A DNA stretch of 64,000 bases from NCBI GenBank assembly GCA_017427065.1, contig JAFRTL010000016.1, positions 124,001 to 188,000 of the forward strand, read 5' to 3'. Shown one piece after another: positions 42,957 to 51,568 of this stretch. Both the position numbers and the translations under genes were made by a program. Each line of letters starts with the position of its first letter. The stretch's first letter is position 1. A model generated the notes under the pieces. The model had not been told where the DNA came from. It worked only from the letters and a program-made list of their open reading frames with translations, and searched no databases. This DNA comes from Bacteroidaceae bacterium. Lineage in GTDB: Bacteria; Bacteroidota; Bacteroidia; Bacteroidales; Bacteroidaceae.

Positions 42957-43236
42957 TTTAGGGTTTAGGGTTTAGAGTTTAGGGTTTAGAGCTTAGAGTT
43001 TAGAGTTTAGAGCTTAGAGAATAGAGCTTAGAGAATAGAGAATAGAGCTTAGAGAATAGAGCTTAGAGTTTAGAGTTTAGAGTTTAGAGTTTAGAGCTTA
43101 GAGAATAGAGTTTAGAGTTTAGAGAATAGAGTTTAGAGTTTAGAGAATAGAGTTTAGAGTTTAGAGCTTAGAGAATAGAGTTTAGAGCTTAGAGTTTAGA
43201 GTTTAGATTTTAGATTTTAGATTTTAGATTATTTAG
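42957..43236. repeat. Long heptamer array, about 40 units of TTTAGAG type
   Basis: About 280 bases of 7-base units: TTTAGGG and TTTAGAG at first, then a mix of TTTAGAG, CTTAGAG and AATAGAG, ending with TTTAGAT-like units. It fills most of the gap between rmlC and the terminator. Each strand has stop codons in all frames. No spacers are present, so it is not a CRISPR array. Shorter arrays of this type are at 45963, 48414, 48522 and 63124. Confidence 0.9.
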
Positions 43237-43275
43237 TGCTACGCACGAGATTAAAACAGTATAAAAATAAAAGAA

Positions 43276-43302
43276 AAAGAGGTCGGAATTTCCGACCTCT
43301 TT
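43276..43302. terminator. Bidirectional terminator between rmlC and the S41 protease gene
   Basis: AAAGAGGTCGG (43276-43286) pairs with CCGACCTCTTT (43292-43302), an 11-base perfect stem with a 5-base loop, flanked by A-rich and T-rich runs. Confidence 0.85.
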
Positions 43303-43307
43303 CTTTC

Positions 43308-44834
43308 TTATTCTTCAATCTTGTTCTTTGTCAGTTTATCAATCAGGCGATTGTCGATGCGCAAACCGAAGTTGCGAGGACGTATCTGCTTCTCAAACTT
43401 TTGCCCTAACAATGAACTATTATTAGCTGTGAAGGCTCTAGTACCTGCATATCCGGCGGCTTGTAAGGCAGCAGCTAACATGGTTTCACGGGCATCACCC
43501 AGTTGGTATCCATCATCTGGATTGTCCTCTGCTTGTATGGTTGGTGCAAAGCCATTAGGCATAATCGGACAGTTGCCATCTTTATCTGCGTAGCGACTAA
43601 CCATCACATAGAAGCCCCAATTGCTGATACCGTCTGGGGTAGAACCTTGATCAGTCAAATCTGTGTACCACATGGGGGCGCTCAATACCCAACCTGTGCA
43701 GTACTTTCCATGGGTGTTCTCGCTACCAACAATCTCGATAGGGACATAAGGCATCAAACCAACTAAAAGACTCTCGGAAGCTGAAGCAGATCCACTGCTG
43801 ACAATAGCGTAAATCTTCTGCAAACCGATATTGTAGCTTTGGTCAATGTAGTTCTCTCCGTTATCATTGACATTCAGGTAATGGAAACGGCTATCTGCCC
43901 AAGCTTCGTTGTATTTCTTATTGTAAACATCTTGCTGATAGAGGGTTTTGGAGTTTTTATCAGCCCAAGGACCATACATGGCAGCCATCGTTTCTTCGGT
44001 CTTTACTAAACCACCACCATTGTAACGAAGATCGAGAATCAGCTCGGTAACACCTGCTTCTTTATACTCTTTGCTGATGGCTTTCAGTGGTTCAATGGAT
44101 TTTTCATCGAAACCTGTGTAGTGTATGTAACCTACTTTCTTACCATTGATATCGAAGATTTTCTGCGCGAGAATGGGATTTTCATACATCTCTATGGCAG
44201 TAAGGTCGGCCGTATCTGTGGGATCTACACCACCATGTGAATAACCAAAAGTACCATTGGCGCTGTAATACGCTTCCTCATAATTGCCAGGTGTAATGTC
44301 TTTACCGTTGTATGTCAGAATCACATCACCACGCTTGATGCCAGCATTGGCGGCTGGACTGTTTTCATAGACAAAATTCACAACGAAACAAATGGTTTTA
44401 TGACTGCTGTCCACATAATAGATATTGACATCCCATCCATAGGTGACCTCAATGTTTTGGGTGCTGTTGTAGAATGAAGCATAGTCGTCTGTCACCATAC
44501 TCCACTTGTCTTGGATATCACCATTCTTATAACGAATCTCTTCCCATGTTTTGATAGGATCCTCACAAGTCTCGGGATTCAACTTGTTGTTAATAGCACT
44601 GGCTGTCTGGTCGCTCCAAAGATAGATTTCACTAGCCACTTGCTTGACAAAAGATGTAGCATTCTGAATGGTGGCATTTATCGTTGGGGTTGTCGGAGTC
44701 ACAGGTGTCACAGGATCGGTTGGGGTAGGAGGATCGGTCCGCTTATAATTGGGCTCATCATCACTACAACCTGTGAAAGCCAGTCCTAAACAGAGGACAG
44801 GCATCAATAAATAAAGCTTAGATCTCAAACTCAT
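43308..44834 (-). CDS. S41-family peptidase lipoprotein
   Basis: A 508-residue lipoprotein (signal peptide ending LAFTGC, Cys23) with a Pro/Thr-rich linker, a PDZ-like region (NSPAANAGIKRGDVILTYNGKDI, about 157-180) and an S41 tail-specific protease domain (ILDLRYNGGG, about 266-275). The catalytic Ser351 lies in SSGSASASES and the Lys377 in THGKYC, at the spacing of the Ser/Lys dyad in E. coli Tsp. Such proteins cleave proteins near the C-terminus in the periplasm or at the surface. It is similar in layout to the gene at 49688, which lacks both catalytic residues. It has its own promoter. Confidence 0.9.
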   Translation of the reverse strand: MSLRSKLYLLMPVLCLGLAFTGCSDDEPNYKRTDPPTPTDPVTPVTPTTPTINATIQNATSFVKQVASEIYLWSDQTASAINNKLNPETCEDPIKTWEEIRYKNGDIQDKWSMVTDDYASFYNSTQNIEVTYGWDVNIYYVDSSHKTICFVVNFVYENSPAANAGIKRGDVILTYNGKDITPGNYEEAYYSANGTFGYSHGGVDPTDTADLTAIEMYENPILAQKIFDINGKKVGYIHYTGFDEKSIEPLKAISKEYKEAGVTELILDLRYNGGGLVKTEETMAAMYGPWADKNSKTLYQQDVYNKKYNEAWADSRFHYLNVNDNGENYIDQSYNIGLQKIYAIVSSGSASASESLLVGLMPYVPIEIVGSENTHGKYCTGWVLSAPMWYTDLTDQGSTPDGISNWGFYVMVSRYADKDGNCPIMPNGFAPTIQAEDNPDDGYQLGDARETMLAAALQAAGYAGTRAFTANNSSLLGQKFEKQIRPRNFGLRIDNRLIDKLTKNKIEE

Positions 44835-44860
44835 AGTCGTATTTTTAATAATTCAAAATG

Positions 44861-44892
44861 CGAAGATAAAGGGTTTGCATTAGAAAAACAAA
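44861..44892 (-). promoter_or_regulatory. Candidate promoter of the S41 protease gene
   Basis: On the minus strand TTTG (44889-44892) and TATCTTCG (44861-44868) are 20 bases apart, 27 bases before the start codon. The -7 element has TTCG instead of TTTG. Confidence 0.55.
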
Positions 44893-44897
44893 TTATT

Positions 44898-45962
44898 TTA
44901 GTAAAGTAATCTAAAATCGGCATAAATAGGCAAGTGATCACTGTATCCTTTCTTGGAGTATGTGACGCCACTGTAGTTACGGAATGGGAGCTCGCCCCCA
45001 TAACGGGTATCGGGAATCAAAAGGAATTTGGCTCGATAGACATCGGCTTTTCCTGGTACCGTATAAAGGCTTGATGAGGCTTGAAGCAGGTTGCCTGAGA
45101 CGATCATGTGATCCAGGAACCCCCATTCTCCGCGATAGCGGTAGCTACCATAGTCATTGCGTCCGCGGGCATTTCCAGCCAAGAGATGATAGAGCTTTCT
45201 TGCATCATAGCTAGAGAGGGTTGGGTAGGCATCCTCCACTTCCAAACCTTCACGAATGGAACGATTCTCAGGATAGTCGTTGAAGTCGCCCATAATGATA
45301 ATCTTTGCATCCCGACGAGTAGCTTCCAAACTATCTACCGCATGCTTTAGGATATGCGCTGCAGCCATACGTTTAGGCTCTGTCTCTTTGTCGCCCCCAG
45401 AGCGGGAAGGGAAATGACAAACGAAAACATCAAGGGTATCAAGATTTTGCAACTGTCCAACCGCATGCAGGATGTCGCGGGTAGGGCGGTCGTCCTTTGA
45501 AGGAAGAATGACCGGAATGAACTGTGTTTCTACCAATCGGAAGGAGCCTGGTTGATAGAGCAGTGCCACATCGATACCACGCTCATCGGGAGAATCGGTC
45601 ATCACAAAGCGATAACCTTGACGGCGCAACTTACTGCGCTTGGTAAGATCTGTAAGTGCACGTTCGTTCTCCACTTCACACAGTCCTACCAATGCTGGTG
45701 CTTCCCATTCTCCAACGGCGGTGATGACGCTGGCTATGGCATTCAGTTTCCGCTTATACTTCTTGCGGTTCCACTTGCGTTGAGCATCAGGGAGAAATTC
45801 ACTGTCATCTTTCAGGTTATCATGTTCATAATCGAACAGATTCTCCACATTGTAGCTCATCACTCGCAATGTAAGGGAATCCTTGCCTTGCTGGGCAAAA
45901 GCATAACAAGCTCCACCAAGGAGCAGTGACACCAAAACCAACACTTTCCTAAATAACATCAT
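44898..45962 (-). CDS. Endonuclease/exonuclease/phosphatase-family secreted protein
   Basis: A 354-residue protein with a signal peptide (MLFRKVLVLVSLLLGGACYAFAQ; the final AFAQ gives a signal peptidase I site). The metal-dependent EEP fold is seen in order: MSYNVENLFD (Asn), GLCEVENERAL (Glu), VCHFPSRSGG, IIMGDFNDYPENRS (Asp/Asn), WGFLDHMIVSG and YSDHLPIYADF (Asp-His). Members cut DNA, RNA or phosphoesters; the substrate here is unknown, but export argues for scavenging phosphate or nucleic acids outside the cytoplasm. It lies 26 bases after pepD on the same strand, separated by heptamer repeats. Confidence 0.88.
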   Translation of the reverse strand: MMLFRKVLVLVSLLLGGACYAFAQQGKDSLTLRVMSYNVENLFDYEHDNLKDDSEFLPDAQRKWNRKKYKRKLNAIASVITAVGEWEAPALVGLCEVENERALTDLTKRSKLRRQGYRFVMTDSPDERGIDVALLYQPGSFRLVETQFIPVILPSKDDRPTRDILHAVGQLQNLDTLDVFVCHFPSRSGGDKETEPKRMAAAHILKHAVDSLEATRRDAKIIIMGDFNDYPENRSIREGLEVEDAYPTLSSYDARKLYHLLAGNARGRNDYGSYRYRGEWGFLDHMIVSGNLLQASSSLYTVPGKADVYRAKFLLIPDTRYGGELPFRNYSGVTYSKKGYSDHLPIYADFRLLY

Positions 45963-45991
45963 ATCTCTAAACTCTAAACCCTAAACTCTCA
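45963..45991. repeat. Heptamer repeat between pepD and the EEP gene
   Basis: Units of the CTCTAAA/CCCTAAA type follow at period 7. The pepD stop codon (45989-45991 on the minus strand) lies at its edge. Confidence 0.75.
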
Positions 45992-47449
45992 ACTTTTCTC
46001 AGGAATATTCACCAAAATGTCCAGCAAATGCTTCCAGAACAATTCTACCGTAGGAATCTCCATACGCTCGTTAGGGGTATGTACGTCACGTAGGGTAGGA
46101 CCAAAGGAAATCATGTCAAGTCCTGGGTATTTGTCGGAGAACAAACCACATTCCAAACCAGCATGAATAGCCAGAACTAAAGGTTCTTTGCCGAAAAGAC
46201 GGACATAAGATTCACGAGCAATATTCAAAATAGCAGAATGTGGATTAGGCTTCCATCCCGGATAACCATCGGAATGTTTAACCTCTGCACCACCCATCTT
46301 CATAACGGTTTCAACCATGGTAGCAATGTCTTCTTTCGAAGAATTGGTTGAACTTCGCTGACTGGTGCAGATCAAAATCTTATGATCTGGATGCATCTTT
46401 ACAGAAGCAAGGTTGGTTGAGGTTTCTACCAATCCTTCAACGTCTTGGCTCATGGCCATGACTCCATGAGGTAAGGCGTAGATAGTTTGCAGCAGTTTAG
46501 TGGTCGTTTCACGATCGATTGCCGTTGTACGGGGCTCTTCTGAATGGATCTGCATTTCAAGTCCAGGATCAGAAACAGCATACTCAGCCTTTGCTTCAGC
46601 AGCAAAGATGTTAAGGGTCGTACTTAGTAAGTGACGATCGTCGGAAGGGACAGAAATTATAGCATAAGCGTACGCAGCAATGGCATTGCGTAGGTTGCCA
46701 CCGTCTATCTCGCAAAGATAAAGGTCTGTTTGCTTGGCAATTTTAGTCAGATAACGACAGAGAATCTTATTGGCGCAAGCACGTTGCAGATGGATATCAC
46801 CACCAGAATGCCCACCAAGTAAGCCTTTCACCTCCACCTTTGCCGTGTAATAGCCTGCAGGAACAGGTACTTCTTTATAGGTCCATTCACCAACGGTATC
46901 CACACCACCTGCGCAACCGATAAAGATCTGACCTTCGTCTTCTGAGTCGAGATTAAGCAGGAAATCTGCATTCAAGAAACCTGGCTTCAGAGCGAAGGCT
47001 CCTGTCAGACCAGTCTCTTCATCACGGGTAAAAAGACACTCCAACGGTCCATGTTGGATGGTATCATCGGTCAAGATGGCAAGTTGGGTAGCACAACCAA
47101 TACCATTGTCGGCACCCAACGTGGTTCCTTTGGCCCAAAGCCAGTCACCCTTTATCTCAGTTTCAATAGGATCTTTCATGAAATCGTGGTCCACATCCTT
47201 GCGTTTATCACAAACCATATCCATGTGGCTTTGCAAAGCAACGGTCTTTTTGTTTTCCATGCCAGGGGTAGCAGGCTTGCGCATCAGCACATTGCCGCAC
47301 TCATCTGTATGTGTTTCGATACCATGCTTCTTACCGAACTCTTGGAAATAAGCAATTATCTGTTCTTCGTGCTTTGAAGGACGAGGAACTTGGCAGATTT
47401 CGTCAAAATATCTGAAAACGCCAACAGGTTTTAGTTCTTTCTTTTCCAT
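45989..47449 (-). CDS. pepD: Aminoacyl-histidine dipeptidase
   Basis: A 486-residue cytoplasmic zinc dipeptidase of the M20 family that cleaves Xaa-His and many other dipeptides. I start at MEKKELKPVGVFRYFDEI (47447-47449), the usual PepD N-terminus; nine upstream codons are extra. Metal-site blocks are ALQSHMDMVCDK (His, Asp), GTTLGADNGIGCA (Asp), FTRDEETGLTGA (Glu-Glu), LDSEDEG (Asp) and a His near the end in LAIHAGLECG. Full-length family size is about 485. The gene is upstream of the EEP gene on the same strand. Confidence 0.94.
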   Translation of the reverse strand: MEKKELKPVGVFRYFDEICQVPRPSKHEEQIIAYFQEFGKKHGIETHTDECGNVLMRKPATPGMENKKTVALQSHMDMVCDKRKDVDHDFMKDPIETEIKGDWLWAKGTTLGADNGIGCATQLAILTDDTIQHGPLECLFTRDEETGLTGAFALKPGFLNADFLLNLDSEDEGQIFIGCAGGVDTVGEWTYKEVPVPAGYYTAKVEVKGLLGGHSGGDIHLQRACANKILCRYLTKIAKQTDLYLCEIDGGNLRNAIAAYAYAIISVPSDDRHLLSTTLNIFAAEAKAEYAVSDPGLEMQIHSEEPRTTAIDRETTTKLLQTIYALPHGVMAMSQDVEGLVETSTNLASVKMHPDHKILICTSQRSSTNSSKEDIATMVETVMKMGGAEVKHSDGYPGWKPNPHSAILNIARESYVRLFGKEPLVLAIHAGLECGLFSDKYPGLDMISFGPTLRDVHTPNERMEIPTVELFWKHLLDILVNIPEKS

Positions 47450-47465
47450 ATTAAAAAATATTCTA

Positions 47466-47473
47466 TATATTTG
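47466..47473 (+). promoter_or_regulatory. Candidate -7 element for the small membrane protein and ompH
   Basis: TATATTTG followed by CAC, a full TAnnTTTGC match, lies 62 bases before the start at 47535. A stem (TGAAGGTGG with CCACTTTCA, one G-T pair) follows in the leader. Confidence 0.6.
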
Positions 47474-47534
47474 CACCGAATTTCAAATGAAGGTGGCTAA
47501 ACGACCACTTTCATGACTGCAAATTTAAAAGAAA

Positions 47535-47747
47535 ATGCTGAAAATACTCTTGATAACACTGTTAATTGTTGCTATTTGTGTGGCACTTTTGGGAATTCGA
47601 ATCTTTTTTTTCAAAAATGGACGTTTCCCGCACATTCATGTCAGTGGCAACAAGGAGATGTACAAAAGAGGTATTGGATGTGTGGAGAGTCAGGATAAGG
47701 CTGCTCAACGTAAATCACCTTTAGCTGTAGATGAACGGATAAGGTAG
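47535..47747 (+). CDS. Small single-span membrane protein
   Basis: A 70-residue protein with an N-terminal membrane segment (about residues 3-25, LLITLLIVAICVALLGI) and a short polar tail containing FPHIHVSGNKEMYKRGIGCVESQDKAAQRK. I recall similar short proteins with a HxxGNxxMxxRGI-C-SQD tail as common in Bacteroidales, but know no function. A good promoter stands ahead of it and the ompH-like gene follows 53 bases later, so both may share a transcript. The tail carries one Cys and two His. Coding is supported by the promoter and the membrane-plus-tail design. Confidence 0.7.
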   Translation: MLKILLITLLIVAICVALLGIRIFFFKNGRFPHIHVSGNKEMYKRGIGCVESQDKAAQRKSPLAVDERIR

Positions 47748-47800
47748 GACTGGCTTAACAAAGTGAATAATATTATTTAAAGTAAAACATAAAACAAAAA

Positions 47801-48406
47801 ATGATGAAGAGTTTGAACAAACTGTTTATGGGTTTGGCTGCTTTGGCCGTAATTTTATTCTTTGCACAGTGTGCTGGCAATAATGCTACTCCTGCTTCTG
47901 ATGAGGCTGCTACAGAGGAAGGTTCTCTTAGTGGACTGAAAGTGGCTTATGTGGATGTAGATTCGTTGTTGGCTAAGTATAATTTCTGTATCGACCTTAA
48001 TGAGGCCATGGTAAAGAAGAGTGAGAACGTACGTGCCACCCTTAATCAAAAATCACGTGAGTTGGAGAATCAGCAGAATGATTTCCAGAATAAGTATCAG
48101 AACAACGCCTTTGCTTCTCAGGAGCGTGCTCAGCAGGAGTACAACCGCATCATAAAACTGCAAGAGGACTTGCAGACCTTGAGTGATAAGTTGCAGACCG
48201 AACTGGCTACCGAGCAGGAGCAGAACAGTATGTTACTGAATGATTCCATCAAGTCGTTTATGAAAGCTTTCGTTGCAGAACGTGGTTACAACTTCGTATT
48301 TACCAATACGGGTCTGGATAACCTGCTGTTTGCTGATCAGGCTTTCGATATTACAAAGGAAGTTGTGGACGGCTTGAATGCCCGTTATTCATCTCCTGCT
48401 AAGTGA
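47801..48406 (+). CDS. OmpH/Skp-like periplasmic chaperone, lipoprotein form
   Basis: A 201-residue protein with a lipoprotein signal peptide (ending FFAQC, Cys24), then LKVAYVDVDSLLAKYNF, the usual start of the OmpH/Skp domain, and a long coiled-coil (about residues 75-145, rich in Gln, Glu and Asn) followed by FNFVFTN-like YNFVFTNTGLDNLLFAD. Skp-like proteins hold outer-membrane proteins in solution in the periplasm. The lipid anchor differs from soluble E. coli Skp. It is followed by heptamer repeats and a strong terminator. Confidence 0.88.
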   Translation: MMKSLNKLFMGLAALAVILFFAQCAGNNATPASDEAATEEGSLSGLKVAYVDVDSLLAKYNFCIDLNEAMVKKSENVRATLNQKSRELENQQNDFQNKYQNNAFASQERAQQEYNRIIKLQEDLQTLSDKLQTELATEQEQNSMLLNDSIKSFMKAFVAERGYNFVFTNTGLDNLLFADQAFDITKEVVDGLNARYSSPAK

Positions 48407-48413
48407 TGTTTAT

Positions 48414-48437
48414 AGTTTAGGGTTTAGGGTTTAGAGC
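48414..48437. repeat. Short heptamer repeat after the ompH-like gene
   Basis: Three units of TTTAGGG/TTTAGAG lie between the stop codon and the terminator palindrome. Confidence 0.75.
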
Positions 48438-48438
48438 T

Positions 48439-48476
48439 AATAATGAAGGTCAGAAAATTTTCTGACCTTCATTATT
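48439..48476. terminator. Bidirectional terminator palindrome of 38 bases
   Basis: A perfect 38-base palindrome centred between 48457 and 48458, with core GAAGGTCAGAAAA and its complement. It lies between the convergent ompH-like and mnmA genes. Confidence 0.85.
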
Positions 48477-48514
48477 TATTATATATACGACGCAAATAAT
48501 CTAAGAAGTATAAT

Positions 48515-48545
48515 CACTCTAACCCCTAAACTCTAAACTCTAAAC
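48515..48545. repeat. Heptamer repeat forming the mnmA stop
   Basis: Units of the CTCTAAA type run into the 3' end of mnmA; its TAG stop (48540-48542 on the minus strand) is part of a TTTAGAG unit. Confidence 0.8.
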
Positions 48546-49607
48546 CACAATCTCCCCACTACCGATAACAAGTCGGTGCTCACGGTCGTAGATGACCCCA
48601 AACTGTCCAGGCGCAATGCCTTGCAGTTTCTGGTCGGAGACTAAATGGAAGCGGTCATTAGCTTGTTTGTATATTCGACCAGTGATGAATTCTGGTGTGT
48701 GGCGTATCTTGAAGCTGACTTCTACACCTTCTGTGGCATCCTGCCAAGGATTCTCTGTGATGAAATGAAAATCACGCATGGAGAGTTCGTTTCCGTAGGC
48801 TTTCTGGTTATCGTATCCATTGGAGACATACACGATATTTTGCTCAATATCCTTTCGGATGACAAACCAAGGTCCACCGCTTAGACCTAAACCCTTGCGC
48901 TGTCCGATGGTGTGGAACCAGAATCCTTTATGTTTACCTAGTTTTTTACCAGTCTCTAGTTCTATAATGTCACCTTCCTTTTCGCCTAAGAAATGGCGCA
49001 CAAAGTCGTTGTAGTTGATGTTATTCAGGAAGCAGATGCCCTGACTGTCACGGCGCTTGGCTGTTGGTAATTTGGCGCGTTCTGCGGCTGCTCTGACCTC
49101 TGATTTCATTAGTACACCAAGGGGGAACATTAATTTAGAAACCTGCAGATAGTTGATTTGAGCTAAGAAATCAGTCTGGTCCTTGATAGGATCAATGGCT
49201 GTACCTAACCAAGTCTTACCATCTATCACATGGGTAGTAGCATAATGCCCAGTGGCTGTAACATCGAAATCTTTGCCCACACGTTCTTCAAATACGCCGA
49301 ATTTAATGAGCTTATTGCACATTACGTCGGGATTGGGGGTGAAACCATGCTTGATTTTATCAATGGCGTAAGCAGCTACATGGTCCCAATAGTCGCGGTG
49401 AAGATCCACCATTTCCAGAGGCAAACCATATTTATGGGCAATGGCCGTACACATCTCCCAGTCTTCCTCCATGTTGCAATCCATGCCTTCTATGTCGTCA
49501 CGACCAATACGGATATAGAACAAGGAAGGCTTATAACCTTGCTCACAGAGCAGATGAACTACTACAGAACTATCCACTCCTCCTGATAACAACACGGCAA
49601 TATTCAT
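48540..49607 (-). CDS. mnmA: tRNA-specific 2-thiouridylase
   Basis: A 355-residue cytoplasmic enzyme that puts sulfur on U34 of Lys, Glu and Gln tRNAs, using ATP. The start is the ATG at 49605-49607 ([10 protein letters not shown]); a TTG two codons upstream is unlikely. The ATP-binding PP-loop is SGGVDSS, the two catalytic Cys lie in [12 protein letters not shown] and SQGICFLNN, and [20 protein letters not shown] and [10 protein letters not shown] are family blocks. It has its own promoter, divergent from the S41-like gene. Bacteroidales often carry more than one mnmA-like gene; the general form is seen here. Confidence 0.94.
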   Translation of the reverse strand: MNIAVLLSGGVDSSVVVHLLCEQGYKPSLFYIRIGRDDIEGMDCNMEEDWEMCTAIAHKYGLPLEMVDLHRDYWDHVAAYAIDKIKHGFTPNPDVMCNKLIKFGVFEERVGKDFDVTATGHYATTHVIDGKTWLGTAIDPIKDQTDFLAQINYLQVSKLMFPLGVLMKSEVRAAAERAKLPTAKRRDSQGICFLNNINYNDFVRHFLGEKEGDIIELETGKKLGKHKGFWFHTIGQRKGLGLSGGPWFVIRKDIEQNIVYVSNGYDNQKAYGNELSMRDFHFITENPWQDATEGVEVSFKIRHTPEFITGRIYKQANDRFHLVSDQKLQGIAPGQFGVIYDREHRLVIGSGEIVV

Positions 49608-49630
49608 AGACAAAGCATAAAAATTGACTA

Positions 49631-49638
49631 CAAAGGTA
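49631..49638 (-). promoter_or_regulatory. Candidate -7 element of mnmA
   Basis: Read on the minus strand this is TACCTTTG, a full TAnnTTTG match 24 bases before the ATG. Confidence 0.6.
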
Positions 49639-49650
49639 GTGCTTTTTTCC

Positions 49651-49658
49651 TATTTTTG
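49651..49658 (+). promoter_or_regulatory. Candidate -7 element of the S41-like gene
   Basis: TATTTTTG followed by CAC is a full TAnnTTTGC match, 30 bases before the start at 49688. Confidence 0.65.
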
Positions 49659-49687
49659 CACTATCTTCGCAGCGAAGTTGTAAAACA

Positions 49688-50914
49688 ATGAAGAAAACAC
49701 CTTATATATTACTTATTGTTATCCTCATTTTGTTAGGTGCTTGTGGTGAAGACCGCTGGCCGGCTTACTATGAATATACAGGCGATAACCTCTGGATAGA
49801 CAGCTTAATGCGTAAGTATTATCTTTGGGAGGAAGATATGCCAGCATTTAAGGAGCTGACCGTAAAGTACTTTGCAACCAACGATGCTTTCCTTTCTGAA
49901 GTGAAGAATGAAAAGGATAAAATAACGTCTTTGGATTCCTTAGACAATAAACCAAGTTATGGCTTGGAATATAGCCTGGCAAAGATATCCGATGATGAAG
50001 ATATCTATGCGGCCATGGTCACTTATGTGGAACCTAATTCTCCTGCGGGCGAGGCTGGTATAGAACGGGGAACTTGGATCATGCAAGTCGATGGTAATGG
50101 TATTACTTCTGAAAACTCTTCCACCTTCCTTTCTGATGGGAAGGATCATCTGTTAACAATGGGACTGTATAATGAAGAAACTGACGAAGAAGGAAATAAG
50201 ACAATCTACATCATTTCTTATGCTTATGCTCCCTTAGGTGCAAAAGAAATATATGAGCGTGTGGATGTGCCGTATTCCAACGTATTGACTGCGGGAAATA
50301 AGAAGGTGGGGTATCTGCTTTGCAACCGTTTCACGGGGGAGACTTCGGAGTTAATAAGCCTTAGCAACAAGTTTGCCAGTGAGGGAGTAAACGAGGTCGT
50401 GCTTGATTTACGCTATAATACGAATAGCACGTTGGATGGTATGCAGTTGCTTGCGTCGATTTTAGCTCCTTCAACGGCATTGGGAAAGACATTGGCGACC
50501 ATGAAATACAACAGTAAGAACCATCCCGAATGGCCTACGTCTTATACTCTGAATACACCTTCTGGAGCCTCTAATTTGAATCTTCCGACTGTCTATGTAC
50601 TGACTTCTTCGAAAACAAGAGGCATTGCCGAACACTTGATTAATTGTCTGAAACCTCATATGAATGTGGTGCTCATCGGGGGAAGGACAATGGGTGAATC
50701 TTATGCTACTCAGGTCTATGATAACGAAACCTTTGGCTTGCAATTCAGGTTGGTCACTGCCGTTGTCACTGATGCCGATGGGGTAGAGGCCGATTTCGAT
50801 GGATTCTCTCCAGATGTAAGTGTCTCTGACACCTCTGATCCTACCAAGGTTTTGCCCTTTGGAGATAAGGGGGAGGCATTGCTTTCTGCTGCAATAAAGA
50901 AAATGACAGAATAA
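49688..50914 (+). CDS. S41-like lipoprotein lacking the catalytic Ser and Lys
   Basis: A 408-residue lipoprotein (signal peptide ending LGAC, Cys19) with the same order of parts as the S41 protease at 43308: PDZ-like NSPAGEAGIERGTWIMQVDGNGI (about 117-139), VVLDLRYNTNSTLDG (about 237-251) and VYVLTSSKTRGIAEHL (302-317). At the place of the catalytic Ser it has Gly312, and the catalytic Lys is replaced around Glu337-Ser338 (GRTMGESYA). The DLRYNGGG loop is also changed to DLRYNTN. It therefore looks like a protease-fold protein without activity, perhaps a binding or regulatory partner. The rest of the fold appears intact, so it is not a recent pseudogene. Confidence 0.82.
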   Translation: MKKTPYILLIVILILLGACGEDRWPAYYEYTGDNLWIDSLMRKYYLWEEDMPAFKELTVKYFATNDAFLSEVKNEKDKITSLDSLDNKPSYGLEYSLAKISDDEDIYAAMVTYVEPNSPAGEAGIERGTWIMQVDGNGITSENSSTFLSDGKDHLLTMGLYNEETDEEGNKTIYIISYAYAPLGAKEIYERVDVPYSNVLTAGNKKVGYLLCNRFTGETSELISLSNKFASEGVNEVVLDLRYNTNSTLDGMQLLASILAPSTALGKTLATMKYNSKNHPEWPTSYTLNTPSGASNLNLPTVYVLTSSKTRGIAEHLINCLKPHMNVVLIGGRTMGESYATQVYDNETFGLQFRLVTAVVTDADGVEADFDGFSPDVSVSDTSDPTKVLPFGDKGEALLSAAIKKMTE

Positions 50915-51003
50915 GAACTCTCCTTCTTAGGTTTACTCCTATATTATTATACCAAATTTGTCTTTTTTAGAATTTTTTTTATCTCATGCATGCAAGTTTT
51001 TTA

Positions 51004-51011
51004 TAGTTTTG
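51004..51011 (+). promoter_or_regulatory. Candidate -7 element of the DMP19-like gene
   Basis: TAGTTTTG followed by CAT matches TAnnTTTGC, 24 bases before the start at 51035. Confidence 0.55.
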
Positions 51012-51034
51012 CATTTGATTTGTGAAAGAAAGAT

Positions 51035-51541
51035 ATGATAAAAGTTTCTGATACTGTTTTGAGGGAAGCTGCATCCAAAGGAATGGATGCCTTTATCGAT
51101 GTTTTTGCAGATGCCTTTCTGAAAGAGACCGGCGGTGAGTGGAGCGCAGAGAAGATGGCGTTGCTAAATGCCGATCAGCATACACTCCTTGCGTATAAGA
51201 TCTTTAAGGATGAAGTGTGTGAAGGAGGTTTACTTCAACTAATCCAGAATGGCTATGGCAGTTACATCTTTCATAATCCCTTTGCAAAGGTACTGAAGGG
51301 ATGGGGCATTCCTGAGTTGGCTAAACTCATCTATAAGGCGAGGGAAATCTATGACCTTTGTAAAGATGATTTGGAATCAGAGCGAAGCGATGAGGAGTTT
51401 ATGGCACTGTATGAACAGTATGAGGAGTTGAACGACCTGGACGATGCTTTCATCGAGAATGAGGAGCTATATACCACTCAGGTGGCCGAATATGTGGATA
51501 ATCATATCGAAAATTTTGCTGAAATAGAAACTTTAGACTAA
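51035..51541 (+). CDS. DMP19-family (DUF4375) acidic protein
   Basis: A 168-residue acidic cytoplasmic protein. The segment DEVCEGGLLQLIQNGYGSYIF matches the ExxxGGxxQxxxNxxG pattern of the DMP19/DUF4375 family, with helices before and after. Neisseria DMP19 mimics DNA by surface charge and binds a transcription factor. Whether this Bacteroidales member does so is not known; the many Asp/Glu residues in the second half (LESERSDEEF, YEELNDLDDAF) would fit. It has its own promoter and is followed 27 bases later by a lipoprotein gene. Confidence 0.72.
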   Translation: MIKVSDTVLREAASKGMDAFIDVFADAFLKETGGEWSAEKMALLNADQHTLLAYKIFKDEVCEGGLLQLIQNGYGSYIFHNPFAKVLKGWGIPELAKLIYKAREIYDLCKDDLESERSDEEFMALYEQYEELNDLDDAFIENEELYTTQVAEYVDNHIENFAEIETLD

Positions 51542-51568
51542 ATTTGCACGCTATAAATATTAATAGAC

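Noticed and set aside
42957..42985. Telomere-like sequence
   Set aside because: TTTAGGG equals the plant telomere unit, but it is only a variant within a bacterial heptamer array with many other unit types.
42957..43236. CRISPR array
   Set aside because: The region repeats every 7 bases with no unique spacers and has no cas genes nearby.
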